Below, piece after piece: positions 26,008-35,000 of a stretch of DNA of 64,000 nt. Source of the DNA: Pseudomonas sp. BGr12 (GTDB lineage Bacteria; Pseudomonadota; Gammaproteobacteria; Pseudomonadales; Pseudomonadaceae); assembly GCF_030272895.1 (NCBI RefSeq), contig NZ_JALRNF010000021.1:30835-94834 (forward strand), given 5' to 3'. The notes under the pieces are model-generated. The model did no database searches. It had not been told where the DNA came from and was given only the letters and a program-made list of their open reading frames with translations. Position 1 is the first letter of the stretch. Each line of letters opens with the position of its first letter. Made by a program: the position numbers and the translations under genes.

Positions 26008-27926
26008 TGCGCCCCGGCCTGCTGTTCGCCACCCTGCTGCTGGGCGCCGGTGCCCAGGCTGCACCGCTGTACTGGGGCGATATCCGCGACGGCAGCCTGT
26101 ACTTCGTCGCACACCAGCCCGACACCCTGAACATCAGCTGGCAGCCGGCCTGGCAGGCCGATGCCAACCAGGAGCGCCTGTACCTGCTCGACGGCCAGGG
26201 CCACCTGCAGGCCGAACGGCTGATCAAACCCGACGAAACCCGTGGCCGGCAGCGCTGGCCGCTGGCCGCCGGCAGTGCCCCCTACCAGTTGGAGATCCCC
26301 GGCTACAGCTTCCGCCGCTACCGCATCGAGCACGCTGACAGCACCCGTGCCCTGTTCGCCCCGGCCAAGGTGCATTTCAGCGCCGAAGTCGGCCCGGGAG
26401 TCGAGTTGTACTTTCGCGTACCTGCCGGCCAGCAGGCGACACTGGCCGGCAAGTACCATGGCGGCGTGCACGGCCTGCAGGTACGGCGCCTGGGCGATGG
26501 CCAGCAGTTGAACCTTGGCCTGCGGCCCTACCGCGCCTATTGGCAGTTCGACCGCCTGCCGTTGCCGGTATCGAGCAGCGACCAGACCTTCCGCCTGAAG
26601 CTGGAAGGCCGTGGCAAGGTGGCGTTCTGGCTCGACGGCAGCGCCAACCTGTTCGCCCAGCAGGCCGAGCAACTGGGCGACTTGCCCAGTGCCGACGGCA
26701 AGGTGGCGCTGCGCCTGGGCACTAAACAGCTGGGCCGCACGCCTGACCTGGGCGTCAACCTGCCCTATGTGCTGCCGCCGGCTTCCAGCTACGGGGTGCT
26801 CGATGCCCTGGCGCCACAGGCCGCCGGTTACTACAGCTTTGCCGACCTGATGGCGCGCAAGCCCGGCTACGAGGATGCCTTCCGGCGCTTCTACCAGCAA
26901 CGCTACCGGATCCGCCAGGACATCACCCTGCTGGCCGGCACCGGTCGCGAATCGGTGCTGGCCGCCGACCGCACCCGCCACGACGGCCTGGATGCCTGGC
27001 TGACCAGCACCAAGGGCCTGGACAGCAAGGCCCTGCACTACATCGCCTTTGCCGACGAGCCCAACCTCAACTACAGCGACTACCCCACCTTCAGCCGCTA
27101 CTTCCAGGCCATGGCCGAGCGCGTGCAGGGCTTCCCCGGCGCCCGCGAGGCCGGGGTGCGCATCGCCATGCCGGCCAGCTCCAACCTGGTCAACGGCCCC
27201 TTCCATGCCGGCAGCCGCGAACGCATCGGCCTGGACTGGGCCCGGCGTTTGCTCAAGGAACACGGCGCGCAGATCGACGCCCTGGCCTGGCACGAATGGA
27301 TGGTGCGCGACCTCTTGGCCACCCGCACCTACCGCGACGCGGTGCGCCAGGCCGCCGAGCTGGTGGGCCTCGACGCCCGGGGGCGGCCCAACAAGGCCCT
27401 GCTGCTGGACCAGACCAACCTCTCCAGCGGCTCGAGCCTGAGCCCCTACGACCAGGAAACCCACTACGCCGCCCTGTGGTGGACCTCGGTGGTGATCAAC
27501 GCCTCCCAGGACGGCCTGCTCGACATGCTCAACTGGTTCCATGTCGCCGACGAGCCGGAGTGGCCCAAGGGCATGGTCCGGGTGCTCAGTGAAGACCGCT
27601 TCGAACTCAAGCCGGTGGGCCTGGCCCAGCAGTTCATCCAGCAGCACTGGCTGGACCAGGTGCTGGCCCTGGACAACGACGCCTTCGAGGTCGACGCCCT
27701 GGCCATGGCCCGCGACAAGCAGCGCAGCCTGCTGGGCGTGAACAAGGGCCAGCGCCTGCAGCAGGTCAGCCTGGCACTGGACAGCGCGCAATGCCCGCAA
27801 GGCAAGCTCAACCTGTTCGGCCCGGACAACACCTCGCGCAGCGCCGTCTACGATTGCCGTGACGGCCGCGTGCATTTTCAACTGCCGGGGCAAACCCTGT
27901 TCGCCCTGACCTGGAGCGCTTCGTGA
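26004..27926 (+). CDS. Secreted glycoside-hydrolase-like protein
   Basis: This 640-aa protein has a signal peptide (MMRPGLLFATLLLGAGAQA). An N-terminal beta-rich part runs to about residue 240 and is followed by a likely TIM-barrel region (YIAFADEPNLNYSDYPTFSRYFQAMAE, DALAWHEWMVRDLL, GLLDMLNWFHVADEPEWPKGM). The DEPN motif resembles the acid/base glutamate of clan-A glycosidases. By analogy with PslG in the Psl system it may trim polymer in the periplasm. I cannot name a GH family, so the catalytic role is inferred. Confidence 0.7.
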   Translation: MMRPGLLFATLLLGAGAQAAPLYWGDIRDGSLYFVAHQPDTLNISWQPAWQADANQERLYLLDGQGHLQAERLIKPDETRGRQRWPLAAGSAPYQLEIPGYSFRRYRIEHADSTRALFAPAKVHFSAEVGPGVELYFRVPAGQQATLAGKYHGGVHGLQVRRLGDGQQLNLGLRPYRAYWQFDRLPLPVSSSDQTFRLKLEGRGKVAFWLDGSANLFAQQAEQLGDLPSADGKVALRLGTKQLGRTPDLGVNLPYVLPPASSYGVLDALAPQAAGYYSFADLMARKPGYEDAFRRFYQQRYRIRQDITLLAGTGRESVLAADRTRHDGLDAWLTSTKGLDSKALHYIAFADEPNLNYSDYPTFSRYFQAMAERVQGFPGAREAGVRIAMPASSNLVNGPFHAGSRERIGLDWARRLLKEHGAQIDALAWHEWMVRDLLATRTYRDAVRQAAELVGLDARGRPNKALLLDQTNLSSGSSLSPYDQETHYAALWWTSVVINASQDGLLDMLNWFHVADEPEWPKGMVRVLSEDRFELKPVGLAQQFIQQHWLDQVLALDNDAFEVDALAMARDKQRSLLGVNKGQRLQQVSLALDSAQCPQGKLNLFGPDNTSRSAVYDCRDGRVHFQLPGQTLFALTWSAS

Positions 27927-27960
27927 CAGCGCACCTCAACCTGAAAACAGGAGGAGCACC

Positions 27961-28650
27961 ATGAGTGCTTTGAGCAAGATCCAGGACCGCATAAAGCGTA
28001 AGGGACTACGCAACACCCTCAGCGCTGGGGTCAAACGTTATCTGTTCTATCATTGGGAACTGCTGTGGATGGAGCGTGACCTGGTCAGCCCGGTACCGCC
28101 GCACAACCTCAAGCCCTACCCGCCACTGCGGATCGAGACCATCACCGTGAACAACGCCGGGGCCTTCGCCCGTCACTTCGGTGACCGGGTCGAGACCATG
28201 CGCGAACTGGCCGCCGAGGGGCATACCGGCCTGATGTTCCTCGATGATGCAGGCGATGCGGTGGCCTTTATCTGGGGCAGCCTGCGCCACTACCACGACC
28301 GCCACTTCTACGGCTGCTGGTTCCCGGTGGAACCTGGCCAGTTCTTCGAGTTCGGCGGCGAGCTGATCCGCAAATACTGGGGCTCGGAGCTGTCGGTCGA
28401 CCTGCAGCTGGCGTTGTGGAAAGCCATGGCCGACCAGGGCTGCGACACCGTGGTGGATGTGTGCGAGAACCACAACATCCCGGCGCTCAAGCTGCACCTG
28501 CGCATGGGCTATAAGGAACAGGGGCGGATCATGAATGTGTACTGCCTGTTCGGCCGCTGGAAGTTCTACCGCGAAACCCGCTACAGCGGCTCGCGCCTGG
28601 AGGCCCTGCGCAAACCGGCCCCTCGCCCCACCACTGCCACCGTAGCCTGA
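27961..28650 (+). CDS. GNAT-like acyltransferase
   Basis: This 229-aa protein has a C-terminal half resembling a GNAT fold (GHTGLMFLDDAGDAVAFIWGSLRHYHD, then DTVVDVCENHNIPALKLHLRMGYKEQGRIMNVYCLFG). The N-D-x-A-L-x-L-x-x-x-G-x helix is the usual acetyl-CoA end motif. It may add acyl groups to the polymer precursor. It has its own strong GGAGGAG Shine-Dalgarno after a 34-bp gap. The assignment is by pattern only. Confidence 0.72.
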   Translation: MSALSKIQDRIKRKGLRNTLSAGVKRYLFYHWELLWMERDLVSPVPPHNLKPYPPLRIETITVNNAGAFARHFGDRVETMRELAAEGHTGLMFLDDAGDAVAFIWGSLRHYHDRHFYGCWFPVEPGQFFEFGGELIRKYWGSELSVDLQLALWKAMADQGCDTVVDVCENHNIPALKLHLRMGYKEQGRIMNVYCLFGRWKFYRETRYSGSRLEALRKPAPRPTTATVA

Positions 28651-28654
28651 GCCT

Positions 28655-29827
28655 ATGCAAATGGATTTGAAATGGTACCCCTCGCTGCGTGCCGACGGCT
28701 TTCCCGCCGAGGCCTACGAACAGCTGCGCCAGCGCCTGCCGGGCAGCACACCGTTCAACCACCTGGGCTGGTTGCAGGCGGCCGAAGCGGCGTTGCCGGC
28801 CGATCAGCAGCTACAGGTACTGGTCGGCCATCACCAGGGCCAACTGTGCCTGTGCCTGCCCTTGATCCGTGGCAGCGAACGTTTTGGCCCGCTGACTGTC
28901 CAGGTGGTGCGCCACCTGGGCTACCCCTTGAGCGATCGCATCGCCCTGCTCGCCGACCTGCCGGCGGGCGCGGCGGCACAGGTGCTGCGGGCCATCCGCC
29001 AGCGCCTGCCCCACGCCCTGCTGCAACTGAGTGAAGTGCCGGACGATGCAGCGCCGCAAGCCCTGCTCAGCACCTGGCAGCGGCGCAGCTCGCTGTTCGA
29101 ACGACGCCTGAGCTGCCGGGTGCCGGTGCACCGCATCGTCCCCGAAGACCGCCAGGAAATCAGCGGCGATCCACGCTACAAACTGCGCCGCGCGCGCAAG
29201 CGCATCGCCGCCTGTGGCGCCCAGGTGCGCCGGGTGATCCCCGACGCCAGCACCATCAAAGCCCTGCTCGATGCCGTGGCCGATGTCGAGGACGTCAGCT
29301 GGAAAGGCGATGACGATGTCGGCATCTTCTCCGGCACCCTGCGCCGCCAGTGGATGTACCAGGCCTTTACCGCACTGGCCGAGCAGGGCCTGGTGCGCAT
29401 GGTCCTGCTGGAGCTGGGCGGGCGCTGCATCAGCTACCGCCTGGGGGTGTTCGAGCACGGGCGGGTCTATGACTACAACCTGGCCTTTGTGCCTGCCCAT
29501 GCTGATCTGGGCAGTGGCCGGGTACTGCTTGAGGAATGGATTCACTGGGGCCTGGATGACGGCTGGGAATGGGTCGACGCCTCGCGCGTCAGCCTGAACA
29601 ATTCCAGCCACCAGTTGCAGGAGCGTATGAGTGCCCAGCTTGAGCAACAGCGACTGAGTTTTTACAGCTGGAGGCCTGATGGCCTGGCCCTGGGTCTGGG
29701 CCTGCGCCTATGGCGACGCTTCAAGCCGCAATTGCAACGCCTGCGTCATTCACGTCCGGCGCCTGCCGCCGAGCCGATTCCCGAACCGGAGAACCCGAAT
29801 GCCCTCACAGGTCATAGTCAACGCTGA
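28655..29827 (+). CDS. GNAT / CelD-BcsL-like acetyltransferase
   Basis: This 390-aa protein has the FPFNHLGWLQAAEAALPAD-like start and a C-terminal BioF2-type acetyltransferase region (YKLRRARKRIAACGAQVRRVIPDA, LVRMVLLELGGRCISYRLGVFEHGRVYDYNLAFVPAHADLGSGRVLLEEWIHWGLDDGWEWVD). Such proteins accompany exopolysaccharide and cellulose clusters. It starts 4 bp after the preceding acyltransferase, and its end overlaps the next gene by 29 bp. Confidence 0.78.
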   Translation: MQMDLKWYPSLRADGFPAEAYEQLRQRLPGSTPFNHLGWLQAAEAALPADQQLQVLVGHHQGQLCLCLPLIRGSERFGPLTVQVVRHLGYPLSDRIALLADLPAGAAAQVLRAIRQRLPHALLQLSEVPDDAAPQALLSTWQRRSSLFERRLSCRVPVHRIVPEDRQEISGDPRYKLRRARKRIAACGAQVRRVIPDASTIKALLDAVADVEDVSWKGDDDVGIFSGTLRRQWMYQAFTALAEQGLVRMVLLELGGRCISYRLGVFEHGRVYDYNLAFVPAHADLGSGRVLLEEWIHWGLDDGWEWVDASRVSLNNSSHQLQERMSAQLEQQRLSFYSWRPDGLALGLGLRLWRRFKPQLQRLRHSRPAPAAEPIPEPENPNALTGHSQR

Positions 29828-30590
29828 CGACTTCGGACTCAGCGCCCACACCAACGCGGTCATCCTCCACGCCTTCCAGGCCGGGCTGATCAGCTCGGCC
29901 ACCGCCATGGCCAACATGCCGGCCTTCGCTGCGGCCTGCACCCTGGCCCAGCTGCCGGCGCTGCGCGGCCGGGTGGGCCTGCACTTCAACCTGACCTTTG
30001 GCCGGCCCTTGAGCGAAGCCATCGGCAAAGAGCCGCGCTTCTGCACCCCCAGCGGCGAATTCGACCTGCGCATCAAGCAACACACCCTGCGCCTGAGCCG
30101 GCGCGAACGCGAAGCCGTCGAACAGGAACTGCTGGCCCAATGGCAGCACTGCCTGTGCCTGGGCCTGATGCCCAGCCATGTCGATTCCCACCAGCACGTG
30201 CACAACATCTGGCCGATCGGCCTGATCGTCGCGCGCTTTGCCGCGCGTGTAGGCGTACCGGTGAGGCTGGCGCGCAACCTGGGGCACAACATCGGCCCGG
30301 TGAAGCGGGTGTTCAAGACCCTGCTCAACCACCGGATCCGGCGCTTGGCGGGCGCGACGGCGGACTATGTGTGCACGCCGGCGGACCTGCGCGCGGGGCT
30401 CGCGCCGGACACGGGCTTGCTGGAGGTGGTGGCCCATCCCAGCGCGCTGGGCGGGCATGATTTCGGCGACGCCTACCTGGGCACGGGCGAGTCGCTCAAG
30501 GCCCTGGTGGAGCAGCGCCTGGAGGGCGTGCCACGGGTCGGCTACGGGGTGCTGAACACCGAGCGGCAACCGCTGACTTCGCCGGTGTAG
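29799..30590 (+). CDS. ChbG/YdjC family carbohydrate deacetylase
   Basis: This 263-aa protein has the YdjC pattern: VIVNADDFGLSAHTNAVI with metal-binding Asp pair, RVGLHFNLTFGRPLS, PSHVDSHQHVHNIWPIG (metal His) and VVAHPSALGG. These enzymes deacetylate N-acetylated oligosaccharides. Start 29799 has GGAG eight bases upstream; the earlier frame lies inside the previous gene. It is the last gene of the exopolysaccharide operon and the second deacetylase in it. Confidence 0.88.
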   Translation: MPSQVIVNADDFGLSAHTNAVILHAFQAGLISSATAMANMPAFAAACTLAQLPALRGRVGLHFNLTFGRPLSEAIGKEPRFCTPSGEFDLRIKQHTLRLSRREREAVEQELLAQWQHCLCLGLMPSHVDSHQHVHNIWPIGLIVARFAARVGVPVRLARNLGHNIGPVKRVFKTLLNHRIRRLAGATADYVCTPADLRAGLAPDTGLLEVVAHPSALGGHDFGDAYLGTGESLKALVEQRLEGVPRVGYGVLNTERQPLTSPV

Positions 30591-30704
30591 CGCGGCGGGG
30601 CTAGCCAGTGGCGAGTCCTAGGACCTATCCTACGCGGTCTGTCGCTCTCAGTAGCTTGCCCGGGGAAGGCCTTCGCACTAGGCTCGCCAGGTCACTGAAT
30701 GTTC

Positions 30705-30904
30705 GGTGATCGGGTTTGGCGACCCGGACAAGTTATGCGATCACCATGGCGGCAGTTGGTTCATTCCAGCACTCCCTCTATGGCGGTTGTGCGCGGGAGG
30801 GCTTCGGCCCTGCCGGGTTCCTAACTTACCGGTTCGCCAACCCGCGTACAGCTGCCACCCAACTTGTTTGGCGACAAAGGCGTGGCGGCTCCCCAAGTTA
30901 GGAG
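30705..30904 (+). ncRNA. Candidate structured 5' leader with SD-sequestering stem
   Basis: The 320-bp gap before the DUF3077-like gene has no convincing gene but many paired segments. The key one is TCCTAACTT (30819-30827) with its exact complement AAGTTAGGA (30895-30903), which contains the Shine-Dalgarno AGGAG (30900-30904). Inside it are GGTT/AACC (30831-30842) and GCTGCCAC/GTGGCGGC (30851-30858 with 30882-30889, one wobble), capped by TTTG/CAAA (30867-30878). Upstream are AGGGC-TTCG-GCCCT (30798-30811) and GGTGAT/ATCACC (30705-30710 with 30740-30745) enclosing CGGGT/ACCCG. The loop TTGGCG (30716-30721) is complementary to CGCCAA (30835-30840). It is probably a cis-regulatory RNA; I do not recognise a named class. 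Confidence 0.5.
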
Positions 30905-30910
30905 TTGACC

Positions 30911-31213
30911 ATGAAGAAGCTCGTCCCCGATCCCCCAAGCCTGCACCTTGTCGAAACCGCCGAAACGCCGGTCAGCAGTTGCCCCGATCATCCCCCGCTG
31001 TTCAATGTCCGCGCAGGCGTCAGTGCCGAAGATGCCCTGGTGCATGCCCTGCTCTACCTCAAATGCGCCAATGCGACGATTCCCCAGGCGGTGGAGTACA
31101 CCAGTGCCGACGGGCGGGGGTTTGTGTGGTCGACGCAGCATTCGGTGCAGATGGCCATGGGGTTGATTGATGCGGTGTTGGATGGGATTGAGTTGCGACG
31201 GCTAGCCGACTGA
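30911..31213 (+). CDS. Small DUF3077/DUF6124-like Pseudomonas protein
   Basis: This 100-aa soluble protein (MKKLVPDPPSLHLVET..., then FNVRAGVSAEDALVHALLYLKCANAT and WSTQHSVQMAMGLIDAVLDGIE) resembles small Pseudomonas proteins of unknown function that start MKK.(V/T)PDPP and have a helical 'G(V/I)S.EDAL.HA...LKC' core. The ATG at 30911 sits six bases after AGGAG. The long structured leader suggests translational control. A hairpin at 31239-31270 could end the transcript. No function is known to me. Confidence 0.75.
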   Translation: MKKLVPDPPSLHLVETAETPVSSCPDHPPLFNVRAGVSAEDALVHALLYLKCANATIPQAVEYTSADGRGFVWSTQHSVQMAMGLIDAVLDGIELRRLAD

Positions 31214-31238
31214 CCAACTTATAGGGTGCAAGAGAGTG

Positions 31239-31270
31239 GATTCATTTTTCAAAGCAAGTAAAAATGAATC
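31239..31270. terminator. 11-bp inverted repeat, terminator candidate
   Basis: GATTCATTTTT (31239-31249) and its exact complement AAAAATGAATC (31260-31270) enclose a 10-nt loop. It lies 26 bp past the stop of the DUF3077-like gene and at the 3' edge of the transposase remnant. Confidence 0.5.
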
Positions 31271-31746
31271 CGCCCGCCGCTTTTTCGCCGTCGCAGCCAC
31301 CGCATGGCGCAAGCCAGAGAGACCCTTACGGCATAACTTTTCGCAAGCTTGTCGAAGCGAATAACGATTCTGCGGTTCTCTTCCAGCCAGCCCAACATGC
31401 GCTCAACGATGTTGCGCTGTCTGCATTTTGGTTGCTCAAACATCTTGGGCAAACCGGGTTTGGGCCTGCACTTCATTGAGCGCAACGAGATGACCGGTTG
31501 CATTCGATACCGGTCGCAATAGTGACGTAGCGCGTCGGCGTCGTAGCCATTGTCGGTAAGCAACCATCGGCAGTGCTTACTTCGATCATACAGGTTTGCA
31601 AATCGATCAAGCCTTGGTCGTTGAGCTTCAAATGCAACCGCTTGAGCATCTGATCGAACGTTCCCCGGTTTCGCCAATCCCGAACCTGCTGGTAGACCGT
31701 TGACCAAGGCCCACGCCTCTGCCAAGAGCCCATAACGCTTCGCCAT
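31249..31746 (-). pseudogene. IS5-family transposase, frameshifted and internally deleted
   Basis: Pieces of a DDE transposase appear in two frames. MAKRYGLLAEAWALV begins at 31746. WSTVYQQVRDWRNRGTFDQMLKRLHLKLNDQGLIDLQTCMIEV follows in another frame, then KHCRWLLTDNGYDADALRHYCDRYRMQPVISLRSMK...RQRNIVERMLGWLEENRRIVIRFDKLAKSYA returns to the first. About 100 residues usually lying between the second and third blocks are missing, including the first catalytic Asp region. It is a dead remnant. Confidence 0.85.
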
Positions 31747-31840
31747 CACAGGATTCCTTTCCGTAGATGGCTGAAGACTCTACAAAATTTCGATTTTCGA
31801 CACGCCTCGGTTGAGTTTCACAGGATTTCGTACAGAGCCT
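31249..31840 (-). mobile_element. IS5-family insertion sequence remnant
   Basis: It comprises the broken transposase plus about 95 bp upstream, ending near GGCTCTGTACGAAATCC (reads on the minus strand, to about 31839), which has the look of an IS5-group terminal sequence. No matching inverted copy is visible at the other end near 31210-31260, so that end is truncated or diverged. It lies about 170 bp downstream of the RHS gene. Confidence 0.7.
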
Positions 31841-32011
31841 AATAACCAACCGAACCCCGCCAAAACCAAATTTATGAAGCCATGTCAGAACCACCACCCC
31901 AATCAAATCAACATTAAATTATAATGGGCTCATCCATGAGCACCTGACATGTACAGCTTCTAACACTTACAAAGCCTCAAGCACAAACCATCCAAAAACA
32001 TAACCCCACAC

Positions 32012-35000
32012 CTACTTATCATACCCAGTAACAGACGCCCTATTGTACATATGCAAAAAGCGCTCATCATTACGCCCATGGCAAAATGCGTAAATATGGT
32101 GTCCTTCTAACACCTCATTAGTATTCAGCGTATGCAACGCCGTTTGACTATCAAGTTCATGGACATAGATTGCTCTTTTATTGGGAAATGGATTATTTCT
32201 GCTCAACTTCAGCATATCTTCACGAAAAAAATCAGGATAATCTAACTGCGGATGCCTGATTACACTTATAGGTTTCCTTTGAAAAAATACCGATCTCAAC
32301 AGGTTTTTCGGTTTATTGGAAAACACGTCCAACCAGTTATTACCCTCAGGCGCCCCATGCACTCCAGTATAGAAATGAACATCACTAGCGGAGCCACGGC
32401 GTGCGATTTGTTGAATGGGATCGTCCAAATCACTTCCAATGATGCGCGTGTTAGCCCCCCAGAAATGCCGAGTGGGCTGACCAGGGTTGTTTACTGTTTC
32501 CTGATACCATTGCAAATGTTGTCTATAGTTCGGCGTTCTTATGACATTTGTCTGCTTGTATACATCATTAAAATGTAGCGCACGCTCGGAAGCAGCACCG
32601 CCTTGACCAAGTGCACTGCCAGCTCGACTTGAACTTACTACGGCCTGAACACGCGTGGCGAGCTTGCCAATCTTCGATACCGACCACCTGATCAGCCGTC
32701 CCGCCGCATAGGCAACTGAAGGTACGATTGTCGCAATATCAATGGCTGTGGAGATGCCGCCCAGTATTGAGGAAAGTTTCGGGTTGGTATAACGAATGGC
32801 TTCACTGGCGATATGCAGCCCGACTGACACAACCGTTGCGGCAAACAACGCACCGGCAATCACCAGGCTGGCGCCGCCTGTGGGAATGGCCAGGAGTACC
32901 GCTGCAGTCGCCCCCAGGATCGCTACGCCGCCCCAGATCAGAGTGGACATCATCCGCACATGCCATGGGCGGTCATCTACTGGCGGCTGCGGTGGGTCAA
33001 AACTTGCAATCAACTTGTTCATTTCGCTGAGTTGGTGCTCCTGCCCCCAGCGGCTGAGCATGATGTGCCCGCTCGGGTCGTGCAGGTTGACCGGATCACC
33101 TCCACAATAGGCCCTGTCGTTGATGCCGCCAGCGCCCAGTGGACTCCAGCCGTCGCGTTGGTAGAAGCAGCGCTCGACAGGATCATAGTAACGATTACCC
33201 AGGTGATAGCCACCCAACACGGGATCACGCCATTGGCCGTTATAGCCTCTCGCGGTCGGGCAGGCACCATCGTGTTCACCGTAGGGGCCAAAGCTGATGG
33301 GCGGGGCCCCGGTGACGCCGATCACGCCGCTGTGCGGGTCCTGGAACACGAAGGTGGTTTGCACCTGGTCCGCAGTGAGGGTCTGTTGGGCCATTCCGAA
33401 GAAGCAGGTGCGGTGCAGTTCCTGGTGGTTTTCGTCAAACCATACCTCGGCCGCCAATTCGCCATCCAGTTCATACAGCAGCTCGCATGTGCGCTGTTGT
33501 TCTACATCGTAGACTGCGGCCAGGCGGTTTTCGGCGTCATAGTCGTAACGGGTCAGCAAGCTGCCCTTGGCGTTTGTCACCCGCACCAACCGTCCGAGTT
33601 GGTTGTACTGCAGATGCCGCCCTTGGGAGTCGCGACTCAGCCGACCGTTGGCATCATAGCCGAGGTGGCACTGCTGGCCATCGGCTAACTCCTGGATACG
33701 GAGTGTGGGGTGGTTCTGGTCGTAGGTATACGTTTGCATGCGCGTGCTTTGGTCAGAGTAGGTCGTCGCGCATTCGCGCAGGTTGCCCAGTGCGTCGTGG
33801 ACGAAATCCTGCTGAATGAAGCGGTAACCAGAATCGTCGGTGGGCAGCGCATCTTCTACGCCGCTGCAGTGATATCGGGCCAGGCGGCTGGTGAGAGCGT
33901 CATAGTCAAAGGTTTCAGTCAGCCGCAACTCACCCTCATAGAAGGTCCTGCGCATCTTGAGCTGGCCACTGGCATGGTATTCCCGCTCGAGTACGAGTTG
34001 AACCGCCCCATCGACACTGTAACTGCGCCTGGTTTCCTGCCCCAGGTCGTCCCACTGCAGTTCCCTCACCATGCGCTGCTGGCCATCGAATACCTCATGC
34101 CGCTCCAACTGGCTACGGTCGTCATATTCGAAACGTTGCACCAGGTTGCCTTCTATCAGGCAGACCACACGGTCCTGTGCATCCCGAAAAGCCCGAGCCG
34201 AGGGGCCTGCGATCGACTGCCTGCTTTGCCAGAGGCCTCGCGAGGAACACTGGACCTTGCCCTGGAATTCAGCCCGGGGGCCACGCCTGCTCGTCGACAC
34301 TTGCCAGTTCTTGTCATTCATTTCGACCAGGTGTTCGAACGTACCTACCCTCAACCCATCAATGGTCTGCTCGTTCGTGCCCGCCGGTGATGTCGCTCTG
34401 ACGGTACGGAGGTTATCTGCTTGCTCGACCACGATACTCTGGTCAACCACCGAGCCGTCTTTGGTCCAGGTCAGGGTACTGCCCTGAGGGGAGGCCTGGC
34501 TTGAAAGGCTGGTCATGTCAGGCAAGGTGACCTGACCATCGGTGTAGCCGAAACGGAAACTTCCCATCTCTTCCTGAGAGCGTTTGCCGTTGGCGAAGGT
34601 CTGGACAATCAAAGGGACGACCGTTGAGTGACCGTCACCCTCCTGGGTTACCCACAGGAGTTTTTCTACGGCATTGGACAACCCGTAGTAGACCCTTTCA
34701 ATGCGGGTACCATCGGGCTGTACAAAGACCACCGGCCGATCAAGTTCGTCATATTCAATAGTCGCCACCTGACGGGATTCAACCCGCTCGTGTTTGACCA
34801 GCCTACCCAGCGGATCGAAGTGACGGAGGCTGTTGTGGACAGCGCCTTCAATGTTAGGCAGATAGAGGGAGTCACGCACAATCACACTGCCGTCAGCCTG
34901 AGTGGTAGCATGCTGGGCAGTCTCCGACAACACTGTGGACCCCAGCAATGTCGAGGTGATCTCGGCGTCGGTTTCGTGGTCAATCCTTCCGTTGTTCTGC

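Noticed and set aside
30706..31170. A 154-aa frame running through the leader into the DUF3077-like gene in another frame
   Set aside because: The sequence is Cys/Pro/Arg-rich, has no good ribosome site and overlaps both the paired leader and a better-supported gene.
31628..31906. Possible remnant immunity gene after the RHS protein
   Set aside because: The 92-aa frame starts with TTG and runs through the IS end and transposase in the wrong frame; no immunity-like feature is evident.
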